A DNA stretch of 64,000 nt from Diphasiastrum complanatum (GCA_029204225.1 CM055100.1:7456713-7520712); one strand, 5' to 3'; positions 26,101 to 32,706 are shown, counted from the stretch's first letter. The notes: generated from the sequence alone by a model not told the origin. Program-made: numbers and translations.

Positions 26101-29100
26101 GAGGTGATGGCTCACGGTCTCAATGATCAAGATAGAAGGGCATTTTAGAAGCGGGTGCAACGTGCGCATCATATCATCAATTTATCCGTGAAGGATAAGG
26201 TTATTCCTTTGATCAAGAATGCAGTTGGGCCTAAGGATGCATGGGATATCCTTAAGAACACATATGAAACGGTGAGTAAGTCTCGAGCGTTGTTTTTGAA
26301 CAATAAGCTTCATACCTTGAAAATGGAATCAGAAGGATCCATTACAGATTTTATTACCAGGGTGAAGGATCTAAGAGATCAGTTGTCTTTTATAGGGAAA
26401 ATTGTACTTGACAATACTCTAGTACAAATTGTTTTGAATAGCTTACCATTACAATATCAGAACTTTGTTATGACACTAAGTTTGAGGGAGAGATCGCCGA
26501 CATTTGACGAGCTCAATGGTTTGCTACTTCAAGAGGAATTACGAAGACAAAACTTGATGTCTAGGGAAGACTTCAAGGAACTGGGATTCTTTTCCAAGAA
26601 TCAAGGTAAGAAAGGCAAAAAGGATCAAAAGCAGGAAGGGAAGGACAATACGGAAAAAGGAGACAGTTCCAAATCTAATCCAAAGAGAAATGGCAATTGT
26701 AATTTTTGGGGAAAGTATGGTCATTTTGTGTTTGAGTGCAGGAAAAAGAAGGCTATCCAAGACAAAAAGAAGCAGTCAGGCAACTTCATTGAAGACGAAG
26801 ACAAAAGTGAAGCTGTGGGATGCTATGAGTTATTCTCAGCTTCAACATCAGAGATCTCCGAAGACTGACTGTTGGTATATTGATTTTGGAGCAATGCAAC
26901 ATATGACACCACATCGTGAGTGGTCCACACAGTTTGATGACATTGGTGTAAATTCACATGTCAAGCTTGGAGACAATTCATCTTACGATATCAAAGGTAG
27001 AGGTACAGTGAGAGTACATTTACCTTCAGGGAAAATAGGAGAAATTAAGAATGTTCTCTATGTTCCAGGTTTAAAGAAGAATTTACTTTCAGTTTTGCTA
27101 TCACTAAGCAAAATATGAAAGTTGAGTTTGATGATCAAAAGTGTCTCATCAAAGACAAAAGCAAAGACTACAAAGTTGTGGCCACAGGATCTTTGGAAGG
27201 TCGACTTTACAAACTCGATGCGTCTACACCGGATCATCAGGTTTGTGCAGCTTCTGATAGCATGGAGAGCAAGGTTCTAAAAGACAATAATATGGTAATA
27301 GGATTACCTAATATTGTATCTTCAGGAAACATTTGTGAAGGATGTGTTATGGGCAAGCATCATCGTATGCAGTTTCCTAAAGATGGAACATATAGAACCA
27401 AGGAGATCTTGGAGCTTGTTCATACAGACTTATGTGGTCCCATGCAGACTGAGTCTATAGGGGGAGCATCCTACTCCATGGTATTTGTGGATGATTTTTC
27501 CAGCTTGCTTAAGTATAAGAGTCAAGCTTTTAAGTTCTTTACTCAGTTCAAATCACTTGTTGAGAAGCAAATCAATATTCTACGTTCAAATAAGGGAGGT
27601 GAGTTCATATCTACAGAGTTCTAGGAATTCTGCAAAGTGCTGCAAAATTGGGTAGCCTAGAGCATGAAAAAACACAATTCTAGACACCAAAGTTTAGCGG
27701 AAGCTTGAGGATCTTGGATCTAATAAGCCCACAAGTTGCCTCGAGGCTTAAAAGACCACATGCAACAACATGCATTGACATGCAAGAACATTTAAACAAC
27801 ATGCAAGCTCATGCAACAACATGCAATGACATGCAAGAACGTTTAAGCAACATGTAACATGCAACAACATGCAAGAGCATGCACTGACCATGCACTGGAA
27901 AAATCAGATTCAGATTGACTTCTACTCATAAGGAATGACAGAGCCTATGCAATAGAAATCTTGTGTAATTGATTGCATTCAATTCTGACTATCCACTGAG
28001 GAGAAATGAAGGAACAAGCAAGTCAGATCCAGCGCCCAATCAGATCTGAATGATGGCTGTTCTGATCATGGAAACACTTTGATCGAAGCTAGAAAACATA
28101 GGAATAGTAGCGCCTTCCTCCAAGGATCAGTATGCAACTGTCCTCATCGAAATCTGATGAGAGGAGAGGGAGAAACAAGCAAAGGATCAGATCATATCCT
28201 ATTGCGACCTCCTACAAGTATTCAGATCAAGGAGACAATGAAAAATGATGAAGATGGAAGATGATTCCATTCAACACACTCTCCAACTCGTGGAGACTCT
28301 ACTAAATAGAATTTGAGTATGTAGAATCACTGGCATGCAATTGCCAAGTGTCAGAATATTCATGCATGCTATGCTAGGTGGCAAATTAACTTGTTCTCCC
28401 CCATGCACATGTGCATGGGGGGGGCTACCAAACGCAAGTGGGTATGTGGCATCATCATGCAAGAAGGCCCTCCACGAGTTTGGTGCTAAAAAATTTTGCC
28501 TAAGTTTACTTGGGCCTTAAAAACTTTGGCCCCAAATAAAACCATGTGCTATGTTTTATTTATTTAACTAGGTTTATATTTCAACACAAAGAACATGGAA
28601 TCAAGAGACAATTTGCTTCGACTGATACACCACAACATAATGGAGTAGCCGAGAGAAAGAACAGGTCTATTGTGGAGAGTGCTCGAAGCATGCTACGAGG
28701 TACGAACCTCAAGAATCATTTGTGGGGCGAGTAGTTAGTACAGCAGTTTACTTACTTAACATAAGTCCTACAAAAGTTGTTCTAGATCGAACTCCATAAG
28801 AAGCTTTCACAGGTATAAAACCTAAAGTGGAACATCTACGAGTTTTTGGTTGTATAGCATATGCTCATATTCCTACAGATAATCGTCAAAAACTTGATTC
28901 AAAGGCAATCAAGTTTTTATTCCTTGGTTATGATGAGGAAGAGAAGGCATATCACCTTTATAATCTTACTAGTAAGAAGGTGATTATGAGCAGGGATGTT
29001 GTATTTGAAGAAAGTGAGTCTTCTACCCTAGAAGATCATGAGGAGGATGTATTTTCTCCTTCATCAAAAACTCCTATTATAGATGATGTTCAGGAAGATA

Positions 29101-32100
29101 CAGGTCCATGTGATACAGCTTCTACACAAGTTGTACCAAGGGTGAGTACACAGGTGGATCTTGGTAAACGGAAGGAAAGGTCAAGAGTATTTGATACATA
29201 TTCTCCTTCTACATCACCTACAAAGAAGCTACCAAGATGGTATTTTGAGACTATCAAAGATAGTCAAATGTTGGATGAGGGAGAATCGAGTCAACAAGGA
29301 GCTAAGAGATTGACACAGTCAAGTGGACACTATCATGAAGATGAAGAAACGCATTATGCATTTATGGCTTCAGTGTTGGATTCAGAGGATCCTTTATTTT
29401 ATAGAAACAAGTTTAGCTTAATGGTTATATTGAGCCAGATTAGTAACCAAAGGACTTGGTTGTGATTGATAATTAATTATCCATTAAGGGGGAGTGCTAG
29501 GAATTAATGGATTAATTAATTCATTGTAGAGGCCAGCCTGCGTGCTAGAAGGCCTATAATATAGGTGCTATCTATTTTTAGTATAGGTACCTAAGTTAGT
29601 ACCGATTTTGCCAGAATAGTATAAAAATCTATTTTAAACAAGTTAGCATAGATTTCTATTGTTAAGACTTCATAATTAGCATTTCAATTGCTATTGTAGA
29701 AAGATAGCTTTTGCTTTTCATTGTGGGCAGTCTCTATAAGAGTAGATGGGCGCCCACCTCCATTGTTATCTCAATTTCTAGCTTATGAAGCATAGCTTCT
29801 TGCAGTCTCTCTTCTTCCTCAGCTTGTGGTTGATGATTTGTGTGAGTACTAATAAGATTAGTCTACTCCGATTAGAAAATCTCTTCGATTCTAACAGCTT
29901 GGATCTCTTGAGGCCTGCCCCCACTAGGTAACCAGGTTCCAACTTCCAACTTCCAACCTAACAACCTGTTTCCAATTTTTTGATTTGCAAATTGCAATTT
30001 TGTTTTAGCTTCAAGTTTCAATGCTCATAAAATTTGAATTTCGCTATAGCCTGCTACCTATGACCAATTACCAATCTTATTTCATGATTTTCATCCTAGG
30101 TTTGCCTATATGTTTTGTTTTGGAGCAGCTCATAAAAGTGCATGCAAGTCTGAGGCAAACAGTGGTTTCAAACCATTGGGCAAAGTGGGGCCCATCACAG
30201 AGGCCAGGGCCAAGAGATTTGAGGCGATCGTGATGGAGACTTCATTTTGGGATGATGCACAACAGACTTTCTCCTGCGCAGCTGGAGAGGTTGGTGTATG
30301 TGCATGCCAACCTACAACTTCTGAAGAAGCAACGAGAGACCAGAGATCCCGTATAGGTAATGATTAATCTGAATTCTATAGAGTCTAGTATCTACCATGA
30401 TTTGTCTAGATAGTAGAGTCTACACTAAGAACCTTCAAGCTTCAAGTTTCAACGTTTAAATTTGCTATTTTTTTGAAATCGTTTACTAGTACTTACTACT
30501 GAGAATCAAAATCTTGGTTTAATTTCAATTTTCGTAGGTTAATCCCGATGAGATCGATGTGGCAAGGGTTCCAGACTTGCCACCAAAATCACAAGAAGAG
30601 GAGGATGTATATGCTTTACTCCATCGGGAGGCCTTAGCAGCTGCAGGTTGATTTCGATGCCCGATTCCCCGATTCACTGCGTTATATTAGTACTTTGAAG
30701 TTTTGTAGATATACTAGATAGTAGATACTAGATTGTAAATTGTAAATTGTAAATTGTAAATTGTAGATTTTAATTTGTAAATTGTAAGTTAAAAGTAATG
30801 TCGATCCTAAGTCTTGATTCCAATTTCCTTGTGTGCCTTGCGCAAGGCCTACCACTCGAGCTACTGCAGCACGCAAGACCAGGAGCGCAGGAGAGGGTCT
30901 GAGCCATCCAGCAGTCTCAGACACTTCTGAGAGTCCCTCTGGCTCTGCTTGAGGACATGCCAGTGCCTCCACGACGACAGCGTCCAAGGCGGGCAGCTAG
31001 AACCTAGATGGGGGGGGGCACTCACTACTCAGTACTCAGCATAGATGATAGTGGCATACTCTAGGCTCTAGCATAGTAGGTATACATATGACAATTGACT
31101 TCAGACTCATGGGGCCTCAGGCTTGAGCCTTGAGGCCACGCTACTTTAAACTTTAAAGTTCAAACTTTTGACTCTTGAATTGTAATTTGTAATTTGTTAG
31201 TGCCAAGTGGTCAGTGGTCAATGATCATGGCATTGTTTATACTATAGTAACTAGTTTATAACTTTACTGTTTATAATTTCTGGAAGTTCTTGGATGTTTG
31301 ACACTGTGATGTGTTGCGTGTGTGCAATGCATAGAAGTGTGATTGTTCATTGTTAATAAGTTATCAAGCACCTATAGACTATTATCATGTGGCAAATTGC
31401 AATGGGCATGCCAACCCTGAGCCCTCACGAGCCAAACTTCTTGTTCTCTTAGTACTAAGTTAGTAGTAAGTACTTACAGGTTACAAGTTACAAGACTCTA
31501 AAGATCTTAGATGATGATGGTCGTCTCTTTGCATATTTCCTGAATGCACTTGTACTATGTAGGCTGTGACTTAAGCATGTTGCATGATTTCTCAAGGGCC
31601 ATAAGCCTTGTACTGGCAACGGGCATGAACAGATTCTCGCAACCTAATTAGTAATAACCTATCCATGACAATATCAATAATTGACTGAGGAAAGCGACCA
31701 GTCACCATACACAGCTTCTCCTCTTGAAATTGCATTATCTAGAGCATTCTCATGAAATTGGATGTATCTGCTTGTTACTAGACTTTCTATGACATGTGTA
31801 AACCCCAAAAACCCTCAAAAACACATTTTCAAAAAAAAAAAAAACCTTAAAAATAATTACACAAACATTCAGCAACTCTATCCACTATGCCACCCAGTTG
31901 CATCTGGGAACTAGAAGTTTTCCCCAAAAAAAAACTGGTTCAAATAGATTTTGGAGAGTTGGAATACCAATTTCGTGTTGGTAGGTATCCACTACAGCAT
32001 GTTTCTAGAGGCTCGGGGGTAGGCATCCACTAGAGCATGTAATAGAGGCCTACTTACAAATAGAATCTTCAAATTTTGCAATGAAACCAACTAATTTGCA

Positions 32101-32706
32101 AAACTAAAAAAAAATCAAGCAGAATTGATAGGTACGGACCGTTTGTAAATTTAGCTTTGCCACAATAGCAGTAAGCTATTGTGAAGATTTGCTAAAAGCT
32201 GAGGTTTTTTCTTAGGTGAGATTGAGCATTAAATGAGATTTTTTTTTTTTTTAGTTCTTCTGAAACACAACCTTTGTTTCTTTTTTCATTCTTTAGCTAT
32301 TTGCATGCCCTACGTAAGGCAAAGCTTCTCGTGATATATCCACCACCTTGTTTCCTAACCTGAAAACATTACTAGTTGAGGTTCGTATGTTTTCAGGTAC
32401 ATCATATATTTTGTGGCGGATGGGTATGACAAGATGGTGTCACATGTCAAATCATCATTCTAATGCATCGACAGTATGGCACTGTATGGCGCATAGGGGC
32501 AACCAAGGTTGGGAGAGTGCTCCACTCTAAAACCTGCAAATTTGATGAAGCTGCGACCGTTTGAATCAACAACAAAGATCGAAAGTGAAAATGAACAAAA
32601 ATCTTACCAAGGCACCACAGTTGATACACCTCCTATTCTCCTCACGTTTAGCCAGGCCTCGGATTATCTTCTCATGCTTCTCATCCTCCTTTATTCTGCT
32701 CCCCAT
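3676..32706 (-). CDS. AGD14: ARF GTPase-activating protein, AGD14-like (13 exons, complete)
   Basis: Predicted ARF-GAP, which would stimulate GTP hydrolysis on ARF GTPases in vesicle traffic (family knowledge). Exons on the minus strand: 32706-32608, 9122-9061, 8884-8797, 8667-8606, 8491-8404, 8285-7737, 7570-7193, 7093-6908, 6789-6688, 6506-6408, 4453-4303, 4019-3968, 3817-3676. All introns are GT-AG, the phases agree throughout, and no internal stop appears, giving about 685 residues; Arabidopsis AGD14 is about 650. Exons 1-2 form the zinc finger (CINC, 16 residues, CTNC), followed by SGVHREFTHRVKS and VREFIKAVYV. An Arg/Asp-rich middle, an Ala run, NPFDLP and a C-terminal GGNPFD follow, all typical of AGD14/AGD15. 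Exon 8 may start 3 bases later. The usual Trp in the finger (TNFWTF) is Ser here. Intron 1 holds the transposon nest. Confidence 0.93.
4454..5689. other. Intron sequence of the AGD14-like gene, left of the gypsy fragment
   Basis: No exon, RNA gene or coding transposon sequence is visible. Part of it (about 5,030-5,660) may be non-coding sequence of the same gypsy insertion, but no LTR pair could be found. Confidence 0.4.
5690..6016 (+). pseudogene. Ty3/gypsy pol fragment (RT end to RNase H start) in an AGD14 intron
   Basis: About 105 codons match the gypsy RT-RNase H connection. They include KWPIPKTIREVKSFLGF, FHRFILNYA, TWTEELNQSFENLK and TTAPILHI, ending at LETDASE, the start of RNase H, followed by a stop. 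It lies on the strand opposite to the host gene, inside the exon 10-exon 11 intron. The rest of the element was not found; 4,454-5,690 has no recognisable coding sequence. Confidence 0.85.
6908..8285 (-). CDS. AGD14: AGD14-like exons 6-8 (Arg/Asp-rich and low-complexity middle)
   Basis: Exon 6 (8285-7737, 183 codons) carries two copies of a DRRFEDRFAN unit with many RSD/RYG dipeptides, then PPVRSVREILGDDIPALRIE. Exon 7 (7570-7193) is Ser/Gly-rich with LIDFGADSD and DPFG motifs, as in AGD14/15. Exon 8 (7093-6908) contains a short Ala run encoded by a GCA/GCT repeat. This part is probably disordered and adaptor-binding, which is inferred from composition. Confidence 0.9.
8404..9122 (-). CDS. 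AGD14: AGD14-like exons 2-5 (rest of ARF-GAP domain)
   Basis: Four short exons (9122-9061, 8884-8797, 8667-8606, 8491-8404) encode the second Cys pair, the conserved REFTHRVKSISMAKF stretch, GGNQRGREIFFKNWD and PDKVREFIKAVYVDRRYIG. Together these make up the helical core of the ARF-GAP fold. The exon 5 donor is placed at CAA|GTAGGT because the downstream GTATCT donor would bring exon 6 into a stop. Confidence 0.92.
9123..11062. other. Intron 1 of the AGD14-like gene, left part
   Basis: AT-rich intron sequence with no coding region. It contains GAAACG/GAACG-rich patches at 9,380-9,420 and 10,890-10,985 that resemble the ends of the MITE-like elements elsewhere in the window. One is a near-perfect hairpin at 10,923-10,953. 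Confidence 0.5.
10923..10953. repeat. Inverted repeat (GAAACGGGTCGT hairpin)
   Basis: GAAACGGGTCGT is followed by its near-complement ACGACCCCGTTTC. The surrounding 10,890-10,985 is rich in TTCGAAACG words. It is probably a remnant of a small DNA transposon end. Confidence 0.5.
11063..11114. repeat. (GA)n microsatellite
   Basis: About 26 uninterrupted GA dinucleotides, followed by GT-rich sequence to 11,185. The LINE remnant lies just to its right. Confidence 0.95.
11190..12300 (-). mobile_element. L1-type LINE remnant with ORF1 and 3' tail but no ORF2
   Basis: Read on the minus strand, a degenerate ORF1 (12,300-11,396) is followed by about 170 bases of 3' UTR, an AATAAA signal (11,222-11,217) and a (CTTT)n tail. 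The 3' sequence, with CGGCTTTCGGCATGGAAAAG before GTTAATAAAG, is of a type seen at the 3' ends of plant LINEs. The endonuclease-RT ORF2 that should lie between ORF1 and the 3' UTR is absent. This is either an internal deletion or a non-autonomous ORF1-only element. It is embedded in GT/GA repeat sequence, so a target duplication is hard to prove; GTGTGAAGTAG flanks both sides. Confidence 0.7.
11396..12300 (-). pseudogene. LINE ORF1p-like protein (coiled coil, RRM-like, C-terminal domain), degenerate
   Basis: About 300 codons read from MASASSLQPD to EIESEIEK. One frameshift lies near 12,220 and two in-frame stops lie near 11,822 and 11,534. An N-terminal Pro/Ser/Thr-rich part is followed by a coiled-coil stretch (EQLASHDSLLLGVQSHLQK and onward). 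Next comes an RRM-like part (LNVRVRGIPNS, then DTLVIRFTS), and a basic C-terminal domain with LDEDLT and ERKKARQEA. This order is that of L1-type ORF1 nucleic-acid chaperones. Most of the frame is open despite the stops, so decay is moderate. Confidence 0.7.
12340..12810. repeat. GT/GA-rich compound satellite with GAACTTTGAAGTAG words
   Basis: Long (GT)n, (GAGA)n and (GAGT)n runs are interspersed with the word GAACTTTGAAG, which starts at 12,358, 12,431, 12,527 and 12,632 and is followed each time by TAGAGGGAG or a close variant. It behaves like a degenerate tandem array with a 73-105 base spacing, next to the 5' end of the LINE remnant. Confidence 0.8.
12918..13202 (+). pseudogene. hAT BED zinc-finger exon, left of copia-1
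   Basis: Reads MPRQRDPLWDHVTLNSGYG..., then CKYCGNTYGGGPVRIRAHLLHL and AEIRDD. One TGA (12,993-12,995) stands where Trp is expected before the first Cys. The frame runs up to the copia-1 LTR start at 13,203. The rest of the transposase is 10 kb away at 23,527. Confidence 0.82.
13203..13593 (+). repeat. Copia-1 5' LTR, part 1
   Basis: Begins TGTTGGATTTCTATCC and is contiguous with the second part at 18,133 once gypsy-1 and its target duplication are removed. It contains a cluster of near-repeats of CGACATATC and GACTTATC words (13,360-13,510). Confidence 0.85.
13594..14036 (+). repeat. Gypsy-1 5' LTR
   Basis: 443 bp, ends AGTTA/TAACT inverted. It matches the 3' copy along its whole length with roughly 2.5 percent difference by eye. 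Confidence 0.93.
14037..14048 (+). other. Gypsy-1 primer binding site
   Basis: TGGTATCAGAGC, initiator tRNA-Met type, directly abutting the LTR end GTAACT. It fixes the LTR boundary. Confidence 0.9.
14709..15273 (+). pseudogene. Gypsy-1 gag N-terminal part, interrupted
   Basis: Starts MAHSPTPSETTHETLSDQF. In-frame stops lie at about 14,842 and 15,026, and a frameshift near 15,160, after which HLDGRAATWWRVY joins the open frame leading into the ORF at 15,274. Gly/Pro/Phe-rich sequence precedes the retrotransposon gag domain. Confidence 0.8.
15274..17154 (+). CDS. Gypsy-1 gag-protease ORF with unusual C-terminal extension
   Basis: 626 codons with no stop. Residues 1-80 are the end of a retrotransposon gag domain (RDTFRSLTQTSDLASYTDQF). 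Residues 150-163 form a CCHC zinc knuckle (CFRCKSPDHFARDC), and around 240 lies the aspartic protease site ALVDTGSTHSFIS, with DLILGADWF following. In related gypsy elements RT would come next. Here residues about 360-626 match no RT, RNase H or integrase motif, yet stay open: hydrophobic and Ser-rich, ending FGPIAYTTASFSA. The Met at 15,274 is internal to the original gag; translation probably began at 14,709 before that part was broken. The protein could form particles and cut itself, but could not copy RNA. Confidence 0.85.
   Translation: MIDPQWLDHQRDTFRSLTQTSDLASYTDQFMELSYLFTDLQPTELISRDIAGLRGALCYDVSSFRPPTLVEAMSLASTLQHKYSDTLPSRFSRPHPSASSFPAASTPTPTPSVPALSIVPSSPRPPTPRPAFVRRYTSAKFADLQQQRLCFRCKSPDHFARDCRQPLPTTTAVFYHEGTTPDDSDIYIHIFDEPDLSSEPSTNLLPATCHAQLAYATWTGRPGPRSIRLRVRITGREYIALVDTGSTHSFISSYITRRICASPIPASQPLTVEVASSHSFPSSQMFQRLPYHIGDFSGQADLYIIPMDRYDLILGADWFASLGAVTLDLTQQTLTFVLDAITHSLVGIDSQGDFQLVTGKQFMRSLPKADDAALLSIQSTSVVASLSPSVGPLPQVDAASDLQVVVVCLAPICLDSQISYSVIIPGFIDIEAVYLGGISTIAFAHTSNCPPSSVVGAISSPLVSISPSLESVMADVPANFYGVLHGSTFDGSLAIGDQVVSSFALLHGSLLEVCDLPHDISTVPDMIHAPLALTVTHFSSEDICQMVTITYLGYLNVGIFLDEYTDILPSHGVSTYRFAAVHADGIHFWVHATDSFLPLDIWHSWLLRIAWISFGPIAYTTASFSA
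17155..17505 (-). pseudogene. Inverted integrase C-terminus/chromodomain fragment in gypsy-1
   Basis: Read on the minus strand: LGDMVYLRLRFARHHF, KLAPRYYGPYRILVV, VFHVSLLRA and then FLVQWDGRP, the usual end of a gypsy integrase plus the start of a chromodomain. On the plus strand just beyond (17,503-17,630) come ATWEPIDVFYHT and a short tail to a stop, which would be the continuation of the same chromodomain. The 350-bp piece has therefore flipped relative to its own 3' end. Confidence 0.8.
17685..18127 (+). repeat. Gypsy-1 3' LTR
   Basis: 443 bp, preceded by a short purine run (CCAAGGAG) and followed by the GCAAC target duplication. Confidence 0.93.
18133..18745 (+). repeat. Copia-1 5' LTR, part 2
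   Basis: Continues from 13,593. It contains a TATATATAC TATA-like element at 18,210-18,220 and ends with GAATCCCAACA directly before the primer binding site. Confidence 0.85.
18746..18757 (+). other. Copia-1 primer binding site
   Basis: TGGTATCAGAGC, complementary to the 3' end of initiator tRNA-Met, lies immediately after the LTR, as usual for plant copia elements. Confidence 0.9.
18883..19659 (+). pseudogene. Copia-1 gag, degenerate
   Basis: Starts MDPQPQSALMVDKLNGLNY with LWKFKMRV, the usual copia gag opening. A stop follows after MAKEL. Continuing text includes AWNILSTLYE and SWPTSYENW of the UBN2 gag domain. After 19,550 the frame changes, and a CCHC knuckle (CRYCKRTNHEIQDC) reads in another frame near 19,600. 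Confidence 0.85.
19740..20800 (+). pseudogene. Copia-1 protease and integrase, degenerate
   Basis: Near 19,800 LDSGATQHMT is the aspartic protease motif, preceded by a stop. From 20,187 come WHYRLGHLNH and CQSCIIGKQARRPF (HHCC finger) and DIVHTDDICGPMQT (first catalytic Asp region). Stops and shifts follow near 20,511 and 20,620, where the usual D-E segment is scrambled. Confidence 0.85.
21300..22480 (+). pseudogene. Copia-1 reverse transcriptase and RNase H, degenerate
   Basis: Shows CKWIFKMQYKAD, VHQIDVQTIFLN, CKLHKALYGLKQSSRAW and LYVDDMLLFG (YVDD catalytic motif intact), then GYPYQSIIGSLM and RNase H SSTEPEYIAASQA. Stops occur at 21,584, 22,103 and within the RNase H. A 22-base tandem duplication around TATGTACGAGCTACTATT at 22,213-22,250 also breaks the frame. 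Confidence 0.88.
22763..23526 (+). repeat. Copia-1 3' LTR, internally inverted
   Basis: 22,763-22,843 matches the first 80 or so bases of the 5' LTR. 22,844-22,944 is unrelated. 22,945-23,526 is the reverse complement of the remaining LTR, running from its end (TGTTGGGATTC) back to about LTR position 85. The inverted copy lacks the stretch matching 18,281-18,607. Confidence 0.8.
23527..24768 (+). pseudogene. hAT transposase middle exons, between copia-1 and copia-2
   Basis: Exon to 23,936 (Gly/Ser-rich linker, then FHVAMTLAWRDMMRA and KSWARYG across the intron), exon 24,177-24,378 (GCTILSDGWTD, with a frameshift before LVNISVSSCMGTIF, then IEEVGKENVAQ) and exon 24,556-24,768 (VVTDNASNCVAMGK, FWSPCAAHCLDIG, a stop, then VKEVVDMARF). 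The last exon is interrupted at SSL by copia-2. Confidence 0.85.
24769..25180 (+). repeat. Copia-2 5' LTR
   Basis: 412 bp, TG...CA ends, containing the typical short-leader sequence before the primer site. Confidence 0.93.
25252..25488 (+). repeat. 79-bp tandem repeat in the copia-2 leader
   Basis: Units begin GGTGGAGGTC or GGTGGAGATC at 25,252, 25,331 and 25,410 (period 79). They share CATCTAGTGG, TATTTGGTGAAGG and CATCCTGTGCAGG. The third copy is partial, and further decayed GACAGG/ATCTG words continue to about 25,920. Confidence 0.8.
25975..26868 (+). pseudogene. Copia-2 gag (UBN2 type), nearly intact
   Basis: Begins near 25,980 with KLDGSNYNLWKFKLQN and three early stops. From 26,155 it is open for 237 codons: DAWDILKNTYE, FITRVKDLRDQL and NSLPLQYQNFVMTL are UBN2 gag features. 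The zinc knuckle reads CNFWGKYGHFVFEC, so the second Cys of the CCHC motif is Trp, which should weaken RNA binding. It ends at SEISED with a stop before the protease frame. Confidence 0.85.
27638..28586. mobile_element. Solo LTR (949 bp) inside copia-2 integrase
   Basis: Bounded by a perfect 5-bp duplication CAAAG (27,633-27,637 and 28,587-28,591), beginning TGCTGCAAAATTGGG and ending ATATTTCAACA. Removing it and one duplication copy rejoins the integrase frame exactly (EFCK to EHGIK). It has no ORF and no internal region. Multiple ACATGCAA words occur at 27,755-27,900. The strand of the parent element is unknown. Confidence 0.85.
27755..27900. repeat. Degenerate ACATGCAA repeat in the solo LTR
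   Basis: About ten copies of ACATGCAA or close variants (ACATGCATT, GCATGCAC) at irregular spacing. Confidence 0.7.
29495..29896 (+). repeat. Copia-2 3' LTR
   Basis: 402 bp; shorter than the 5' copy by a 10-base gap after GAAGGCCTAT. Preceded by the polypurine tract and followed by the GCTTG duplication. Confidence 0.93.
29902..31004 (+). pseudogene. hAT transposase C-terminal exons, right of copia-2
   Basis: 29,902-29,927 completes the interrupted exon (SSL joined to DLLRPAPTR). 30,100-30,350 reads QLIKVHASLRQTVVSNHW, RAKRFEAIV and LERLVYVHANLQLL with frame changes. 30,539-31,004 holds an acidic segment (NPDEIDVARVPDL) and ends in RRQRPRRAART with a stop. This matches the usual C-terminal layout of plant hAT proteins. 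Confidence 0.8.
30725..30800. repeat. AATTGTA minisatellite
   Basis: TTGTAAA units repeated about six times with small variants, inside the last intron of the hAT pseudogene. Confidence 0.75.
31005..32607. other. Right part of AGD14 intron 1 beyond the hAT pseudogene
   Basis: No coding sequence on either strand. It presumably holds the hAT 3' UTR and terminal repeat on the left and original intron on the right; I could not locate the boundary. Confidence 0.45.
32608..32706 (-). CDS. AGD14: AGD14-like exon 1 (start codon and first half of zinc finger)
   Basis: Encodes 33 residues from MGSRIKEDEK to RRCINCGAL, then a GTAAGA donor. The phase and the C-x2-C pair fit exon 2 (GPQYVCTNF...), which is 23.5 kb away. 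The ATG is chosen because MGSR followed by an EKIIRGL helix is the usual start of this subfamily. No ORF of 60 codons covers it, so it is easily missed and the gene then looks 5'-truncated. Confidence 0.92.

Larger units (their letters stand above)
26870..29470 (+). pseudogene. Copia-2 protease-integrase, interrupted by a solo LTR
   Basis: The protease core reads IDFGAMQHM (DSGA expected), followed by a frame change at 27,117. The integrase shows CEGCVMGKHHRMQF, ELVHTDLCGPMQT and FVDDFSS, then a TAG at 27,623 and the solo LTR after EFCK. It resumes at EHGIKRQFASTDTPQHNGVAE and VESARSML. From 28,827 a 212-codon open frame covers the GAG-pre-integrase end (LRVFGCIAYAHIP, KFLFLGYDEEEKAYHLYN) and an acidic linker. 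The expected RT does not follow; the frame ends at 29,463, about 30 bases before the 3' LTR. Confidence 0.87.
24769..29896 (+). mobile_element. Copia-2: Ty1/copia retrotransposon lacking RT, with 5-bp target duplication
   Basis: LTRs at 24,769-25,180 and 29,495-29,896 begin TGTTAGGAATTAATGG (TGCTAGG in the 3' copy) and end GATTCTAACA. They differ by a 10-base gap and roughly nine substitutions by eye. The duplication GCTTG is perfect (24,764-24,768 and 29,897-29,901). The primer site TGGTATCAGAGC lies at 25,181 and the polypurine tract ATTAAGGGGGAG at 29,483. Gag, protease and integrase regions are present, but RT and RNase H are missing. A solo LTR of another family sits in the integrase. 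It is inserted in a hAT exon, and its removal restores the hAT splice donor context. Confidence 0.93.
12918..31004 (+). pseudogene. hAT-superfamily transposase gene, split by nested retrotransposons
   Basis: Pieces: 12,918-13,202 (BED finger), 23,527-23,936, 24,177-24,378, 24,556-24,768 joined to 29,902-29,927, 30,100-30,350 and 30,539-31,004, with GT-AG introns between them. The first has PLWDHVTL and C-x2-C...H...C, with a Trp codon turned to TGA at 12,993. Later parts show LSDGWTD, VVTDNASN and CAAHCLD (DUF659-type hAT catalytic region), then LRQTVVSNHWAKW and RLVYVHANLQLLKKQ of the C-terminal dimerisation region. Several frameshifts (near 24,215 and 30,190) and a stop near 24,674 disable it. 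Copia-1 and copia-2 are inserted in its exons. The terminal inverted repeats were not identified. Confidence 0.85.

Noticed and set aside
27755-27900. CRISPR-like spaced ACATGCAA repeats
   Set aside because: Units are short, irregularly spaced and diverged, in a plant LTR; no array structure.
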